Source of the DNA: Pseudomonas cannabina
GTDB lineage: Bacteria > Pseudomonadota > Gammaproteobacteria > Pseudomonadales > Pseudomonadaceae
Direction of reading: 5' to 3'
Assembly (NCBI RefSeq): GCF_900100365.1
Contig: NZ_FNKU01000001.1
Coordinates: 4,415,501 to 4,479,500, forward strand
Length of the DNA: 64,000 bases
The notes below the pieces were generated by a model. The model saw only the letters and a program-made list of their open reading frames with translations. It ran no database searches and was not told the DNA's origin. Below, piece by piece: positions 18,429-27,629 of the stretch (positions are counted from its first letter, which is position 1; each line of letters begins with the position of its first letter). The position numbers and the translations under genes are program-made.

Positions 18429-19760
18429 TCAGTTGCCGCGGGTGATGCTCAGCCCCTTCAGCAGACTGAGCGCCTGGCTGAGCTGGAAGTCATCATCCTG
18501 TGGACGCGCCTTGGCCGCAGCGCCACCTTTGACGGTCGGCTTGTCCGCGCCACCGTTGCCATTGCCCAAGTGGCCCAGCAGATCGGCTTCCTTATAGTTC
18601 TCGCCGTCTGCTTCGCTGGTGACCTTGGCCCGACGAACCACGATGTCCGGGTTGATGCCCTGCGCCTGAATGGAACGGCCGTTCGGCGTGTAGTACAGCG
18701 CCGTGGTGATTTTCAGCGCCCGGTCGTTGTTCAGCGGCAGCACGGTTTGCACCGAGCCTTTACCAAACGTGTCGGTGCCCATCAGGATGCCGCGTTTCTG
18801 GTCTTGCAGGGCACCGGCGACAATTTCCGATGCCGAGGCGCTGCCACCGTTGATCAACACCACCAGCGGAACGCCTTCGCTGGCGTCTGCCGGGTCTGCC
18901 GAGAAGCGTAGTTCGGAGTTGGCAATGCGGCCCTTGGTGTACACGATCAGGCCTTTGGTCAGGAAGTGATCCGCCACCTGCACCGCCGATTGCAGCACGC
19001 CACCCGGGTTGTTGCGCAGGTCGAGAATCAGCCCGCTCATTTTCTTGCCGTTTTCCTTGCGGAACTGGGCCAGCGCCTTGCCGACTTCATCACCGGTCTT
19101 GACCTGGAACTGGGTAATGCGGATATAGCCGTAGCCGTTCTCCAGCATCTGCGCCTTCACGCTCTTGACCTGAATGGTCGCCCGCGCCAGTGTCACATCA
19201 AACGGTGTACCGCCGTCGCGCACCAGCGTCAGGGTGATCTTCTCGCCGATCTTGCCGCGCATCTTGTCGACCGCTTCCTGCATGTTCTGACCTTGGGTCG
19301 GCGTGCCGTTGATCTTCACGATCAGGTCACCTGCCTCGATGCCAGCCTTGGACGCCGGTGTGTCGTCGATGGGCGAAACCACTTTGACGAAACCGTCTTC
19401 GACGCCCACTTCGATGCCCAGACCGCCGAACTCGCCGCTGGTGCTTTCCTGCAACTCCTGGAAATCTTCCGGGCCGAGGTAGGCGGAGTGCGGGTCAAGA
19501 TTGCTGAGCATGCCCTTGATGGCGTTCTCGAGCAGCGTTTTGTCGTCCACTGGCTCGACATAGGCGGCCTTGACCCGATCCATGACCTCGGCAAACGTAC
19601 GCAGCTCGTCCAGAGGCAGCGGCGGTTTTGCATTGGCATTGGCAGGCGCAGCTGCTGCAGGAGCGGCTGGCGCGGTCTTTTCGGCAGCTTGCGCCAGCGG
19701 CGCGCCGATAACGATGGCAATTGCCAGGGCCAGCGAGGTGAGGCGGGACAAATGCAGCAT
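18429..19760 (-). CDS. ctpA: S41-family carboxy-terminal processing protease CtpA
   Basis: 443 residues. A signal peptide (SLALAIAIVIGAPLAQA) precedes an Ala/Pro-rich linker, then an N-terminal helical region with DRVKAAYVEPVDDKTL and GMLSNLDPHSAYLGPEDF. A PDZ domain follows (about 95-175; GGLGIEVGVEDGFVKVVSPIDDTPAS). The Ser-Lys catalytic core has GGSASASEIVAGAL (Ser nucleophile) and DTFGKGSVQ (Lys). In P. aeruginosa CtpA works with lipoprotein LbcA to degrade peptidoglycan cross-link hydrolases. It lies 33 bp after envC, in a cluster of amidase activator, protease and deacetylase-like protein. Confidence 0.95.
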   Translation of the reverse strand: MLHLSRLTSLALAIAIVIGAPLAQAAEKTAPAAPAAAAPANANAKPPLPLDELRTFAEVMDRVKAAYVEPVDDKTLLENAIKGMLSNLDPHSAYLGPEDFQELQESTSGEFGGLGIEVGVEDGFVKVVSPIDDTPASKAGIEAGDLIVKINGTPTQGQNMQEAVDKMRGKIGEKITLTLVRDGGTPFDVTLARATIQVKSVKAQMLENGYGYIRITQFQVKTGDEVGKALAQFRKENGKKMSGLILDLRNNPGGVLQSAVQVADHFLTKGLIVYTKGRIANSELRFSADPADASEGVPLVVLINGGSASASEIVAGALQDQKRGILMGTDTFGKGSVQTVLPLNNDRALKITTALYYTPNGRSIQAQGINPDIVVRRAKVTSEADGENYKEADLLGHLGNGNGGADKPTVKGGAAAKARPQDDDFQLSQALSLLKGLSITRGN

Positions 19761-19793
19761 GTCTAACGAACTCCTACAGATATTGGTGCCGGC

Positions 19794-21116
19794 TTATCCT
19801 TGAGTGCGGCACCATTGGGCCGGATCGCTCGGGCGACCCTGCTGACGAATAGCAAAGTACAGCGCTGCCGTGTCCTGACCGCCACTATTGCCGACCGTGG
19901 AAATCGCTTCACCGGCTTTTACAATGTCACCTGCCGACTTGAGCAGGCTCTGGTTGTGCCCATATAGGGTCAAATAGCCATTGCCATGGTCGAGAATGAC
20001 CAGAAGCCCGGCACCGCGCAACCAGTCTGCGAACACCACTCGTCCGCCGTGCACCGCATGCACCTGACTTCCGGCTGCCGCGCTGATCATGACGCCGTCC
20101 CATTTGGTCCGTTCGTCATCACCGCGGGCCTCACCGAAACGCGCAAGCAGTCGACCATTCACGGGCCATGGAAGTTTTCCCCGGGCCTCGGCAAATGGTC
20201 CGCCGTAAGAAACACCGGCACTGGAAACGACTGCGCCGGGGGCTTTGACCGGGCGACGCGGTGCTGGTTCATCGTCGGCCTTGCTGCTGGTGCTATCGTT
20301 GTTGCGGGCCACGGCCTCAGCTTCGCGCTGACGCTTCTCTTCGGCTTCGCGAGCGGCAACCAGCGCCTTCTGACGAGCCTCTTCGGCTTCACGGGCCTGA
20401 CGGGCCAGGGTTTCTTCGATGGTCTTGAGAACCTTGGCCAGATCGGCCTGATCCTGCTGGCGGGCCTGCAATTTCTGATCGCGGGCCTTGTAGTCCTGAT
20501 TCAGCCTGGCCAGCGCCTGTCGGCGTTCCTGGCGAACCTTGGCCAGTTCTTCGGTCTGGTTTTCCAGGTTGCTTTTCTGCACCAGCAATTGCGCCTGTTG
20601 CTGATCGATATCTTTTTCGACGCCGGCCAGCTGGCGCAGCGTTTCATTGAAGCTGCGCAATTGCTCTAGGCGCGCCTTGCTCAGGTAATCGTAATAGGTA
20701 AGGGTGCGAGCGAACTTCTCGGGGTGCTGCTGGTTGAGCAGCAGTTTGAGGTATTCCTGGCGACCGCTCTGGTAGGCGGCGCGAGCCTGGATGGCAATCA
20801 GGCGTTGCTGTTCAACGCGAGCGGCGTTGAGTTTTTTTTTCTCACTGTCGAGCTTTTGCAGCTCGGCTTCGGTCTTTTTTAGTTCCTTTTGCAGGACCTC
20901 GACCTGCTTTTCCAACTTCCCCATGTCGGTTTCAGTGGTGCGCAGATCCTTCTGGACGCCTGCACGTTCTTCCTGAAGTTTGCTCAGGGCTTGCTGCAGC
21001 TCCGTCACGTCCTGACGCGCAGCATCTATCTGTTTTTGGGTTTGCACACGCTCGTCTTCGGCAAACGCCGGATTGAGCAGGCAGATCAAAGCAAGGGCAA
21101 TCAAGGCGCGGAGCAT
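19794..21116 (-). CDS. envC: Murein hydrolase activator EnvC (degenerate LytM)
   Basis: 440 residues from ATG 21116 (MLRALIALALICLLNPAFA signal peptide); the longer frame to 21224 runs through a terminator hairpin and is rejected. Residues about 25-265 are a long coiled coil rich in QKEL/RQER heptads. The C-terminal M23/LytM domain has WDGVMISAAAGSQVHAVHGGRVVFAD and LDHGNGYLTLYGHNQSL. The first zinc-ligand motif is degenerate (RTKWDG where active enzymes have HxGxD), so it should activate the AmiA/AmiB amidases at the division site rather than cut peptidoglycan, as known for EnvC. Two terminator-like hairpins separate it from gpmI. Confidence 0.95.
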   Translation of the reverse strand: MLRALIALALICLLNPAFAEDERVQTQKQIDAARQDVTELQQALSKLQEERAGVQKDLRTTETDMGKLEKQVEVLQKELKKTEAELQKLDSEKKKLNAARVEQQRLIAIQARAAYQSGRQEYLKLLLNQQHPEKFARTLTYYDYLSKARLEQLRSFNETLRQLAGVEKDIDQQQAQLLVQKSNLENQTEELAKVRQERRQALARLNQDYKARDQKLQARQQDQADLAKVLKTIEETLARQAREAEEARQKALVAAREAEEKRQREAEAVARNNDSTSSKADDEPAPRRPVKAPGAVVSSAGVSYGGPFAEARGKLPWPVNGRLLARFGEARGDDERTKWDGVMISAAAGSQVHAVHGGRVVFADWLRGAGLLVILDHGNGYLTLYGHNQSLLKSAGDIVKAGEAISTVGNSGGQDTAALYFAIRQQGRPSDPAQWCRTQG

Positions 21117-21181
21117 GTGGGTGGGCGATACCGAGGAATTGTGAGAAAAAATGTCAGGCCTAGTATGCCCGCCATGCGCTG

Positions 21182-21214
21182 CAAAAAAAACGCCTCGAAG
21201 CCACTGCTTTGAGG
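21182..21214 (-). terminator. Second hairpin terminator between gpmI and envC
   Basis: Minus strand: GCCTCAAAGC pairs with GCTTCGAGGC (one A-C mismatch) around a 3-nt loop, then G and eight T. It lies only about 65 bp before the envC start. Confidence 0.7.
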
Positions 21215-21224
21215 CCTTGAGCAT

Positions 21225-21262
21225 AAAAAAACGGCCCTGCCTAATGGCTAAGGGCCGGTTTT
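21225..21262 (-). terminator. Terminator of gpmI
   Basis: Minus strand: CGGCCCT pairs with AGGGCCG, with an inner GCC/GGC pairing in the loop, followed by seven T. Placed 10-40 bp beyond the gpmI stop. Confidence 0.85.
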
Positions 21263-21269
21263 CAGCGGT

Positions 21270-22802
21270 TCATTCGTTCACGAGGATCGAATGGCCGGTC
21301 ATTTCCGGTGGTCTCTCCATGCCCAGCAGATGCAGCATGGTCGGCGCCACGTCAGCCAGAACGCCGCCTTCGCGAACGTTCAGCGGGCGTTTGCCTACGT
21401 ACACGAACGGCACCGGTTCCGAAGTGTGCGCAGTATGCGCCTGGCCGGTGGAGTCATCGGTCATCTGTTCGACGTTGCCGTGGTCGGCCGTGATCAACGC
21501 TTCGCCGCCGACTTTTTCCAGCGCTTGGGTGATGCGCCCGACGCAGACGTCCAGGCATTCAACCGCTTTGATCGCCGCCTCCATGATGCCGCTATGGCCG
21601 ACCATGTCGCCATTGGCATAGTTGACGATGATCACGTCATAACGCTGATGCTCGATGGCATCGACGATTCTGTCGGTCACTTCCGGCGCGCTCATTTCCG
21701 GTTGAAGGTCGTAGGTCGCGACTTTCGGCGATGGAATCAGGATGCGCTCCTCGCCGGGAAACGGTTCTTCACGTCCGCCGGAGAAGAAGAAGGTGACGTG
21801 TGCGTATTTTTCCGTCTCGGCGATGCGCAACTGGGTCTTGCCGTTGGCTGCCAGGTACTCGCCCAGCACGTTCTTCAGGCTGCCCGCAGCAAAAGCGGAC
21901 GGTGCCGGGATGCTGGCCGCGTACTGAGTCAGCATCACATAGTTGACCTTCGGCTGGCGGGCGCGCTCGAAGTCCTTGAAATCGCCTTCCACGAATACGC
22001 GGGTCAGTTCACGGGCGCGGTCGGCGCGGAAGTTCATGAACACCACTGCGTCGCCGTCTTCCACCCGTGCGGGTTCGCCGATGCGTGTGGCTTTGACGAA
22101 CTCGTCGTTCTCGTCGCGTGCATAGGCCGCTTCAAGCCCGGCAACGCCTGATTCAGCGTGAAATTCCGCGGTGCTGTCAACGATCAGGTTGTAGGCAGAT
22201 GCAACCCGGTCCCAGCGGTTGTCACGGTCCATGGCGAAATAACGGCCGATGATCGTGGCGATGCGGCCCTTGCCCAGGCGAGCGAAGGTCTGGTCCATCA
22301 ATTCCAGGGATTTCTTCGCGCTGCGCGGTGGTGTGTCGCGACCGTCGAGGAATGCGTGAAGGTAAATTTTGTCGGCGCCGCGCCTGACGGCCAGTTCGGC
22401 CATGGCGACCAGATGATCCTGGTGGCTGTGAACGCCGCCATCGGACAGCAGGCCCATGATATGCACGGCCTTGCCTGCGCTCACTGCTTTATCCACCGCA
22501 GCACAGATGGTCGGGTTCTCGAAGAACTCGCCGTCCCGAATCGCTTTGGTCACGCGAGTGAAGTCCTGATACACCACACGACCGGCACCGAGGTTCATGT
22601 GCCCGACTTCGGAGTTACCCATCTGTCCATCCGGCAGACCGACATCCATGCCCGATCCGGAAATCAGGCCATTGGGCATGGTTTCGTAGAGACGATCCAT
22701 GACTGGCATCTTGGCGGCCAGAATGGCATTGCCCTTGTGGCTTTCGCTGTGTCCGAAGCCATCCAGGATGATAAGGACCAGAGGTTTTGGCGTGGCAGTC
22801 AT
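21270..22802 (-). CDS. gpmI: 2,3-bisphosphoglycerate-independent phosphoglycerate mutase
   Basis: 510 residues from ATG 22802 ([17 protein letters not shown]). It interconverts 3- and 2-phosphoglycerate in the cytosol using two Mn ions. Alkaline-phosphatase-superfamily metal motifs are present: ILDGFGHSE at the N-terminus, the phosphorylated Ser in [14 protein letters not shown], and the C-terminal [12 protein letters not shown] and [11 protein letters not shown]. In-frame starts up to 22874 lack conserved sequence. It heads the minus-strand cluster with envC, ctpA and yibQ, but two hairpins downstream suggest limited read-through. Confidence 0.97.
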   Translation of the reverse strand: MTATPKPLVLIILDGFGHSESHKGNAILAAKMPVMDRLYETMPNGLISGSGMDVGLPDGQMGNSEVGHMNLGAGRVVYQDFTRVTKAIRDGEFFENPTICAAVDKAVSAGKAVHIMGLLSDGGVHSHQDHLVAMAELAVRRGADKIYLHAFLDGRDTPPRSAKKSLELMDQTFARLGKGRIATIIGRYFAMDRDNRWDRVASAYNLIVDSTAEFHAESGVAGLEAAYARDENDEFVKATRIGEPARVEDGDAVVFMNFRADRARELTRVFVEGDFKDFERARQPKVNYVMLTQYAASIPAPSAFAAGSLKNVLGEYLAANGKTQLRIAETEKYAHVTFFFSGGREEPFPGEERILIPSPKVATYDLQPEMSAPEVTDRIVDAIEHQRYDVIIVNYANGDMVGHSGIMEAAIKAVECLDVCVGRITQALEKVGGEALITADHGNVEQMTDDSTGQAHTAHTSEPVPFVYVGKRPLNVREGGVLADVAPTMLHLLGMERPPEMTGHSILVNE

Positions 22803-22946
22803 AGAACCCACTCGATGCTGGTTGGATAAAGTACAAGGGAACGGCATTTTAAGGACAAGTTCAAACGGCGTCACTGCCGTACGGACTTTGGCCGACCTTG
22901 GCTGCTGTGTATACTGGCCGACATTTTAACGCCCTGGAACCTACTG

Positions 22947-23360
22947 ATGGTTGCTCACCTGCTTGAATTCGCCACTAACCACTATTTGATCACCAGTGCC
23001 TTCGTCATTCTGCTGGCACTGCTGATCGCTTACGAACTGAGCAAAGGCGGCGCCAGCCTGAGCACCCGCGAGCTGACTGCGATGGTCAATCGCGATGAGG
23101 CGGTGGTCATCGACGTACGCTCGAAAAAGGATTTCACAGCAGGCCACATCGTCGGTTCCCTGAACTTTCCGCAGGACAAGGTGCTGACCCGCACCGCCGA
23201 ACTGCAGAAATACAAGGACAAGACGTTGATCATAGTCGATGCAATGGGGCAGCATGCGGGCAGCACCGCCCGTGAACTGCTCAAATCCGGCTTCAAGGCG
23301 GCCAAGCTGTCCGGTGGTATTTCCAGCTGGCGCGGCGATAACCTCCCTCTGGTGAAGTGA
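22947..23360 (+). CDS. Rhodanese-fold membrane-anchored protein, catalytic Cys absent
   Basis: 137 residues. One N-terminal transmembrane helix (YLITSAFVILLALLIAYEL, about 13-31) is followed by a single rhodanese domain: LSTRELTAMVNRDEAVVIDVRSKKDFTAGHIVGSLNFP ... GGISSWRGDNLPLV. The active-site loop, which should start with Cys after the beta strand, reads IIVDAMGQHAG, so no catalytic cysteine is present. It is likely a structural or binding protein, like E. coli YibN, also encoded beside grxC and secB. The grxC start lies 2 nt after its stop, so the genes are coupled. Confidence 0.9.
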   Translation: MVAHLLEFATNHYLITSAFVILLALLIAYELSKGGASLSTRELTAMVNRDEAVVIDVRSKKDFTAGHIVGSLNFPQDKVLTRTAELQKYKDKTLIIVDAMGQHAGSTARELLKSGFKAAKLSGGISSWRGDNLPLVK

Positions 23361-23362
23361 AA

Positions 23363-23614
23363 ATGGCTCAAGTCATCGTTTATTCCAGCGACTACTGCCC
23401 GTATTGCATACGTGCCAAACAGTTGTTGCAGAGCAAAAGCGTGGCTTTCGAGGAAATCCGTGTGGACGGCAAGCCGCAGCTCCGCGCCGAGATGACGAAA
23501 AAAGCCGGTCGCACTTCTGTACCGCAGATCTGGATCGGCCCGACCCATGTGGGCGGCTGCGATGATCTGTTCGCGCTGGAGCGTGCCGGCAAGCTCGATG
23601 CGCTGCTGGCCTGA
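23363..23614 (+). CDS. grxC: Glutaredoxin 3 GrxC
   Basis: 83 residues from ATG 23363. A dithiol glutaredoxin with active site C12-P-Y-C15 (SSDYCPYCIRAKQLL), the cis-Pro block TSVPQIWIG and the glutathione-binding GGCDDLFALE. It reduces disulfides with glutathione. It sits between the rhodanese-like gene and secB in the conserved yibN-grxC-secB order. Confidence 0.96.
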   Translation: MAQVIVYSSDYCPYCIRAKQLLQSKSVAFEEIRVDGKPQLRAEMTKKAGRTSVPQIWIGPTHVGGCDDLFALERAGKLDALLA

Positions 23615-23654
23615 TTCCCTTTAATCTTTCAGCCCTATCTGACAAGGATCCGAG

Positions 23655-24143
23655 ATGACCGATCAACCGAACACTGGCGCTGTTGAAAACGAAGAAAACG
23701 GCCCACAATTTTCCCTGCAGCGTATCTACGTTCGCGACCTGTCGTTCGAAGCGCCAAAAAGCCCGGCGATCTTCCGTCAGGAATGGACGCCAACCGTCAG
23801 CCTCGACCTGAACACCCGCCAGAAGCAACTGGAAGGTGATTTCTACGAAGTCGTGCTGACCTTGTCCGTGACCGTCAACAACGGCGACGAAGTGGCCTTC
23901 ATCGTTGAAGTGCAGCAGGCCGGCATCTTCCTGATCAAGGGCCTGGACGACGGCGCAATGAGCCACACGCTCGGCGCGTTCTGCCCGAACATCCTGTTCC
24001 CATACGCTCGCGAAGCCATCGACAATCTGGTCGTCCGCGGCTCGTTCCCTGCGCTGATGCTGGCCCCGGTGAACTTCGACGCGCTGTACGCGCAAGAGCT
24101 GCAACGCATGCAGGAAGCTGGCGAAACGCCAACTGTTCAGTAA
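23655..24143 (+). CDS. secB: Protein-export chaperone SecB
   Basis: 162 residues, the normal length. A cytosolic tetrameric chaperone that keeps precursors unfolded and delivers them to SecA. Conserved blocks include [19 protein letters not shown], the acidic-rich core with VEVQQAGIF, and [27 protein letters not shown] precedes the ATG. The gene ends at a bidirectional terminator shared with trmL. Confidence 0.98.
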   Translation: MTDQPNTGAVENEENGPQFSLQRIYVRDLSFEAPKSPAIFRQEWTPTVSLDLNTRQKQLEGDFYEVVLTLSVTVNNGDEVAFIVEVQQAGIFLIKGLDDGAMSHTLGAFCPNILFPYAREAIDNLVVRGSFPALMLAPVNFDALYAQELQRMQEAGETPTVQ

Positions 24144-24160
24144 GCGTTACCGCTGCACGC

Positions 24161-24187
24161 AAAAAGCGCCTTTCGGGGCGCTTTTTT
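24161..24187. terminator. Bidirectional terminator between secB and trmL
   Basis: AAAAAGCGCC (24161-24170) and GGCGCTTTTT (24177-24186) form the stem; A- and T-runs on either side suit both converging genes. Confidence 0.88.
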
Positions 24188-24204
24188 GTGTGCGGTCGAT
24201 GGCG

Positions 24205-24660
24205 CTACGCAAACCCGTGCTGACGCCAGGCTTCATAGACAGCCACAGCGACGGTATTGGACAGGTTGAGGCTGCGGCAGCCTTCGCGCATGGGCAGTCG
24301 CAGACGATGATCGCTGTCCAGTGAATCGAGAATGTCGGCGGGCAGCCCTCGGCTTTCCGGGCCGAACAGAAAAGCGTCGCCCGGCTCGAAGCTCGCATCG
24401 TGAAAAGGTCGCGAGCCCTTGGTGGTGAAGGCGAACAAGCGTGGGTTGCCGATTTTTTCCAGGCAACTGGCCAGGTCAGCGTGGGTCTGTAGCGTGGCAT
24501 ACTCGTGATAGTCGAGACCGGCACGCCGCAGGCGCTTGTCGTCCAGTTCGAAACCCAAGGGTTCGATCAAATGCAGGGTGCAGCCGCTGTTGGCGCATAG
24601 CCTGATGACGTTGCCGGTATTCGGCGGAATTTCTGGTTGAAAAAGGATGACGTGAAACAT
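24205..24660 (-). CDS. trmL: tRNA (cytidine/uridine-2'-O)-methyltransferase TrmL
   Basis: 151 residues from ATG 24660 ([26 protein letters not shown]). A SPOUT methyltransferase whose knot motifs are visible: [13 protein letters not shown] and [19 protein letters not shown]. By family it methylates the wobble ribose of tRNA-Leu species. The longer open frame to 24960 overlaps the divergent gene and is not conserved. It shares a very short divergent region with the membrane protein starting at 24686. Confidence 0.95.
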   Translation of the reverse strand: MFHVILFQPEIPPNTGNVIRLCANSGCTLHLIEPLGFELDDKRLRRAGLDYHEYATLQTHADLASCLEKIGNPRLFAFTTKGSRPFHDASFEPGDAFLFGPESRGLPADILDSLDSDHRLRLPMREGCRSLNLSNTVAVAVYEAWRQHGFA

Positions 24661-24685
24661 GCACGGCTCCGAACGAAAGGACGGG

Positions 24686-25099
24686 ATGCATTCTACCCCC
24701 GAAGAGGACCCGAGACCGAAGCTATGGCCGCGTGTTCTGGGTTCGATGGCGATTGTCGGTTTCACTGTGGGCACAATTATCGGTCGCCTGCAGCAGCCAG
24801 ACCCTGTCGAACTGGAGCAGATCGAGGAATTGCCGGCGGGCCTGGCGCTCTGGTTCAACGAAGAGCCGAAGTATCGGGGCACGACGGTGGATGGCGCTGT
24901 GGTGCTCAACGTCGACGCGTCAGGGCGGCCATGGACGGGCCAACTGAGATTCGACAACAAGGTGGCGCGCTGGAAGGTGGAGCGAGGAGAGAAGGGCTTG
25001 GTGCTGACGCTCCTGGCGGCCCGTCCACTTCATGGCGACTGGCGCACTGAGAAGGTGGACGGGCGCTGGAGACTGGAGGTCAGTCTCCGGGAGGAATAA
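24686..25099 (+). CDS. Conserved membrane-anchored protein of unknown function
   Basis: 137 residues from ATG 24686, preceded by AAGGACGG; an earlier in-frame ATG at 24659 overlaps the trmL start and is less likely. After a short cytoplasmic lead ([16 protein letters not shown]) one helix ([17 protein letters not shown]) anchors a small beta-rich domain rich in Trp and charged residues ([19 protein letters not shown] ... [12 protein letters not shown]). No known domain is recognised. The gene is divergent from trmL with 25 bp between starts. Confidence 0.75.
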   Translation: MHSTPEEDPRPKLWPRVLGSMAIVGFTVGTIIGRLQQPDPVELEQIEELPAGLALWFNEEPKYRGTTVDGAVVLNVDASGRPWTGQLRFDNKVARWKVERGEKGLVLTLLAARPLHGDWRTEKVDGRWRLEVSLREE

Positions 25100-25815
25100 A
25101 AGAGGGGAATCCCCGGCCTGCCTGTACCAAGGTCCCCAAAACTGGTTATGTATAAGCTAATGCAGAGGGCGTGCCAGTTTTCATCAATTAGCCCTCGGAA
25201 ATGCTCTTATCGGCGGGCTCAGGCTGTGCCTTTTCAGTCTCCGTATCTTTTATGAATTCATAACTATTTGAATTAATTGTTTTTTATGTGCCTTGGCGCA
25301 TCCGTCGCCGTGCATGGTTGTCCGCCAAAAAGCTTCGATCTTTTTTAAGATCACCCTCTCCCGAGCCTGCCTGCTTTCAGAGCCGCACTCAATTTGCGCA
25401 CCAGAGCAGCGCATCAACCCATCCTGATGCACTTGCTTGTTTGAGCCCAGCGCTCAGCCTGGTGTTCTCCTGCACATAAATGCCGCATTGCGCATCTGCC
25501 AACTGGCTTCACGGTGCTGCACGACACTGAAATTGCCTTTTTGTTCATCTGAGCTACAGTGAGATACGGGTTTTTAGCGCCAAAAAGCCTTGGAAATGGC
25601 CCAAAAAACCAATGTGAATATTTTTTTTTGTGCTACGAGAAGGTGCATCGCTGAAGTGATGACAACTGTCACATTAACTGGCTAGTCTCCCAGAAGTGCC
25701 CGGACTGCAAGGCTTTCATCGGTTGGCCACTATTGTGCCTGCTGTGAAAATCGTGACCGGATCGGCTGCATTTTTGCGGTCGAGCACAAAAAAACAAGAG
25801 ATCTGACGAACGGTA

Positions 25816-25831
25816 CCAAAATATATTTTGG
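25816..25831. promoter_or_regulatory. Perfect 16-bp palindrome upstream of the porin
   Basis: CCAAAATATATTTTGG reads the same on both strands. It lies 275 bp before the porin start in AT-rich DNA. A candidate operator; the cognate regulator is unknown. Confidence 0.4.
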
Positions 25832-25903
25832 GAAATGGGTAATTAGGTCGATACACTCCGTGACGTTGGTGCTGACACGAGTTGTGACATATGACTGAAA
25901 GTT

Positions 25904-25918
25904 CTCAAGACTCTTGAG
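25904..25918. promoter_or_regulatory. 15-bp palindrome upstream of the porin
   Basis: CTCAAGA-C-TCTTGAG is a perfect 7-bp inverted repeat around one base, 188 bp before the porin ATG. Candidate regulatory site or leader hairpin. Confidence 0.35.
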
Positions 25919-26105
25919 GCGATTTCTTCAGTGCATAAAGGTAGTTCGTCAACGTGTTGCCACCGACAAACGCGGTCTAGTCAAAAGTCAGGGTCAACAG
26001 AATCCATTGATCTCGGATCGGGACTGTCGCCTATCGCTAATCCGTGGGTCAGGGCAAAGCCCGGCACCATGGATATAAAAAATTAGATTCACGAGGAGCG
26101 TAGTA

Positions 26106-27461
26106 ATGAAGAAGTCCACCCTGGCTTTGGCCGTCACTGTCGGTGTATTGGCTCAGCAGGCCAGCGCAGCTGGTTTCCTGGAAGACAGTAAAGCGTCCGT
26201 CAGTTCTCGTACCCTGTATTTTGACAATGATTTCCGCGAAGGCACCACTCACAACAACCGTGAGACAGCCACTGGCCTGAAATTCGACTACCTGTCGGGC
26301 TTCACCCAAGGCACTGTCGGCTTTGGTCTGGACCTGCAAGGTCTGGTCGGTGTTCATCTTGATGGTGGTCGTGGCAACCATTCTGCTGCACTCAATGGTG
26401 GCATTCTGCCTACCGACAGCGACGGTTCTGCTGTCAACGAGCGGAGCCGTCTGGGCGCCAACGGTAAAGTGCGCTTCTCGAAAACCGAGCTGAAAGTCGG
26501 TAACGCACTGGCGCCGAACCTGCCGATTCTGGTCAGCAACGACGGTCGTCTTCTGTCTCAGGCTTTCCAGGGCGGCATCCTGACTTCCAAAGATCTGGAC
26601 AACGTGACCTTCACTGCTGGCCAACTGGACAAATCCATCGGCCGTGCCTCGAGCAACTGGACTGACCTGTCCATTGCCGGCGCTTCGCAGACCAGCGATC
26701 AGTTCCGCTTCGCCGGTGCCGACTGGAAAGTTACCAAAGACCTGACCTTGCAGTACTACTACGCCAACCTGGAAGACTTCTACAAGCAGCACTTCCTGGG
26801 TCTGGTTCATGTTTACCCGATCAGCGACAACCAGTCTTTCAAGACTGACCTGCGTTATTTCAACAGCAGCTCTGACGGCAAAAACAGCGACGCCGCGACT
26901 GGCTACCGTTTCAACAACAACGGTTATGCCAAGAACGCTGGCGAAGTGGATAACTCCACCTGGTCTGCCATGTTCACTTACGCCTTGGGCGGTCATGCGT
27001 TCATGGTTGGTCATCAGCAGATTGGCGATGACGGCGGTATGGTTTTCCTGAACCAGGGTAACGTCACCAAAGACGGCACCACCCGCACTGGCCTTGAAGG
27101 CAACGGCGGTTCGAGCTTCTACCTGTTCACTGACTCGATGATCAACGGCTTCAACCGCGCCGGTGAGAACACCACCTTCGGTCAATACTCGTATGACTTC
27201 GCCAAACTGGGCGTTCCAGGCCTGAAAGCAGCTGTTGCCTACCTGCACGCAGACGACATTCGTGACCGTACTACCGGTAACGAAGAGTACTCCGAGTGGG
27301 AAACCGACATGCGCGTTGACTACGTCATCCAGAGTGGTCCAATGAAGGGCTTCGGTACTACCTTGCGTCACGGTACCTACCGCGCCGATGGCGACCTGAA
27401 CAACTCGACCAACACCGATCAAACCCGTCTGATCTTCAACTACACCTACAACTTCATGTAA
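26106..27461 (+). CDS. OprD-family outer-membrane porin
   Basis: 451 residues. Signal peptide MKKSTLALAVTVGVLAQQASA is followed by the family start AGFLEDSKASVSSRTLYFDNDFR and alternating beta strands typical of the 18-stranded OprD barrel. Family blocks include RLGANGKVRFSKTELKVG, LLSQAFQGGILTSKDL and, at the end, TRLIFNYTYNFM with the terminal Phe-Met (usually aromatic) membrane-insertion signal. The closest type appears to be OprE/OprQ-like. OprD members take up amino acids, peptides or carboxylates; the specific substrate is not readable. Codons are strongly biased, suggesting high expression. GAGGAGCG at 26093-26100 is the ribosome site. Confidence 0.92.
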   Translation: MKKSTLALAVTVGVLAQQASAAGFLEDSKASVSSRTLYFDNDFREGTTHNNRETATGLKFDYLSGFTQGTVGFGLDLQGLVGVHLDGGRGNHSAALNGGILPTDSDGSAVNERSRLGANGKVRFSKTELKVGNALAPNLPILVSNDGRLLSQAFQGGILTSKDLDNVTFTAGQLDKSIGRASSNWTDLSIAGASQTSDQFRFAGADWKVTKDLTLQYYYANLEDFYKQHFLGLVHVYPISDNQSFKTDLRYFNSSSDGKNSDAATGYRFNNNGYAKNAGEVDNSTWSAMFTYALGGHAFMVGHQQIGDDGGMVFLNQGNVTKDGTTRTGLEGNGGSSFYLFTDSMINGFNRAGENTTFGQYSYDFAKLGVPGLKAAVAYLHADDIRDRTTGNEEYSEWETDMRVDYVIQSGPMKGFGTTLRHGTYRADGDLNNSTNTDQTRLIFNYTYNFM

Positions 27462-27480
27462 GTGTATTGATGTTCAAAGG

Positions 27481-27507
27481 AACCCCGCCCCGCGCGGGGT
27501 TTCTTTT
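27481..27507 (+). terminator. Terminator of the porin gene
   Basis: AACCCCG pairs with CGGGGTT within 27481-27502 and is followed by TTCTTTTGTC, 20 bp beyond the porin stop. Confidence 0.85.
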
Positions 27508-27629
27508 GTCTTTTTTTTGATATGCCCGATGGGTATAGGGCGATGATTATTTATTCTTTTTGATTTTCCGCTTTCAAGCGCACAGTGAGGTTAGAGCACG
27601 ACATCCCGAACATGACCAGGAGCAACACC

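Larger units (their letters stand above)
25100..26105. other. Long regulatory region upstream of the OprD-type porin
   Basis: About 1 kb with no credible gene: the only small frames (for example 25250-25432 minus) have no codon bias or ribosome site. The part from 25560 to 26000 is AT-rich and holds two perfect palindromes, at 25816-25831 and 25904-25918, plausible sites for regulators of the porin gene. The extent of the transcribed leader is unknown. Confidence 0.6.

Noticed and set aside
25250..25432. 60-residue open frame in the porin upstream gap
   Set aside because: No ribosome site, no codon bias, no recognisable feature; the gap is more likely regulatory.
26049..27422. 457-residue open frame antisense to the porin
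   Set aside because: Mirror of strongly biased porin codons; no signal peptide or domain.
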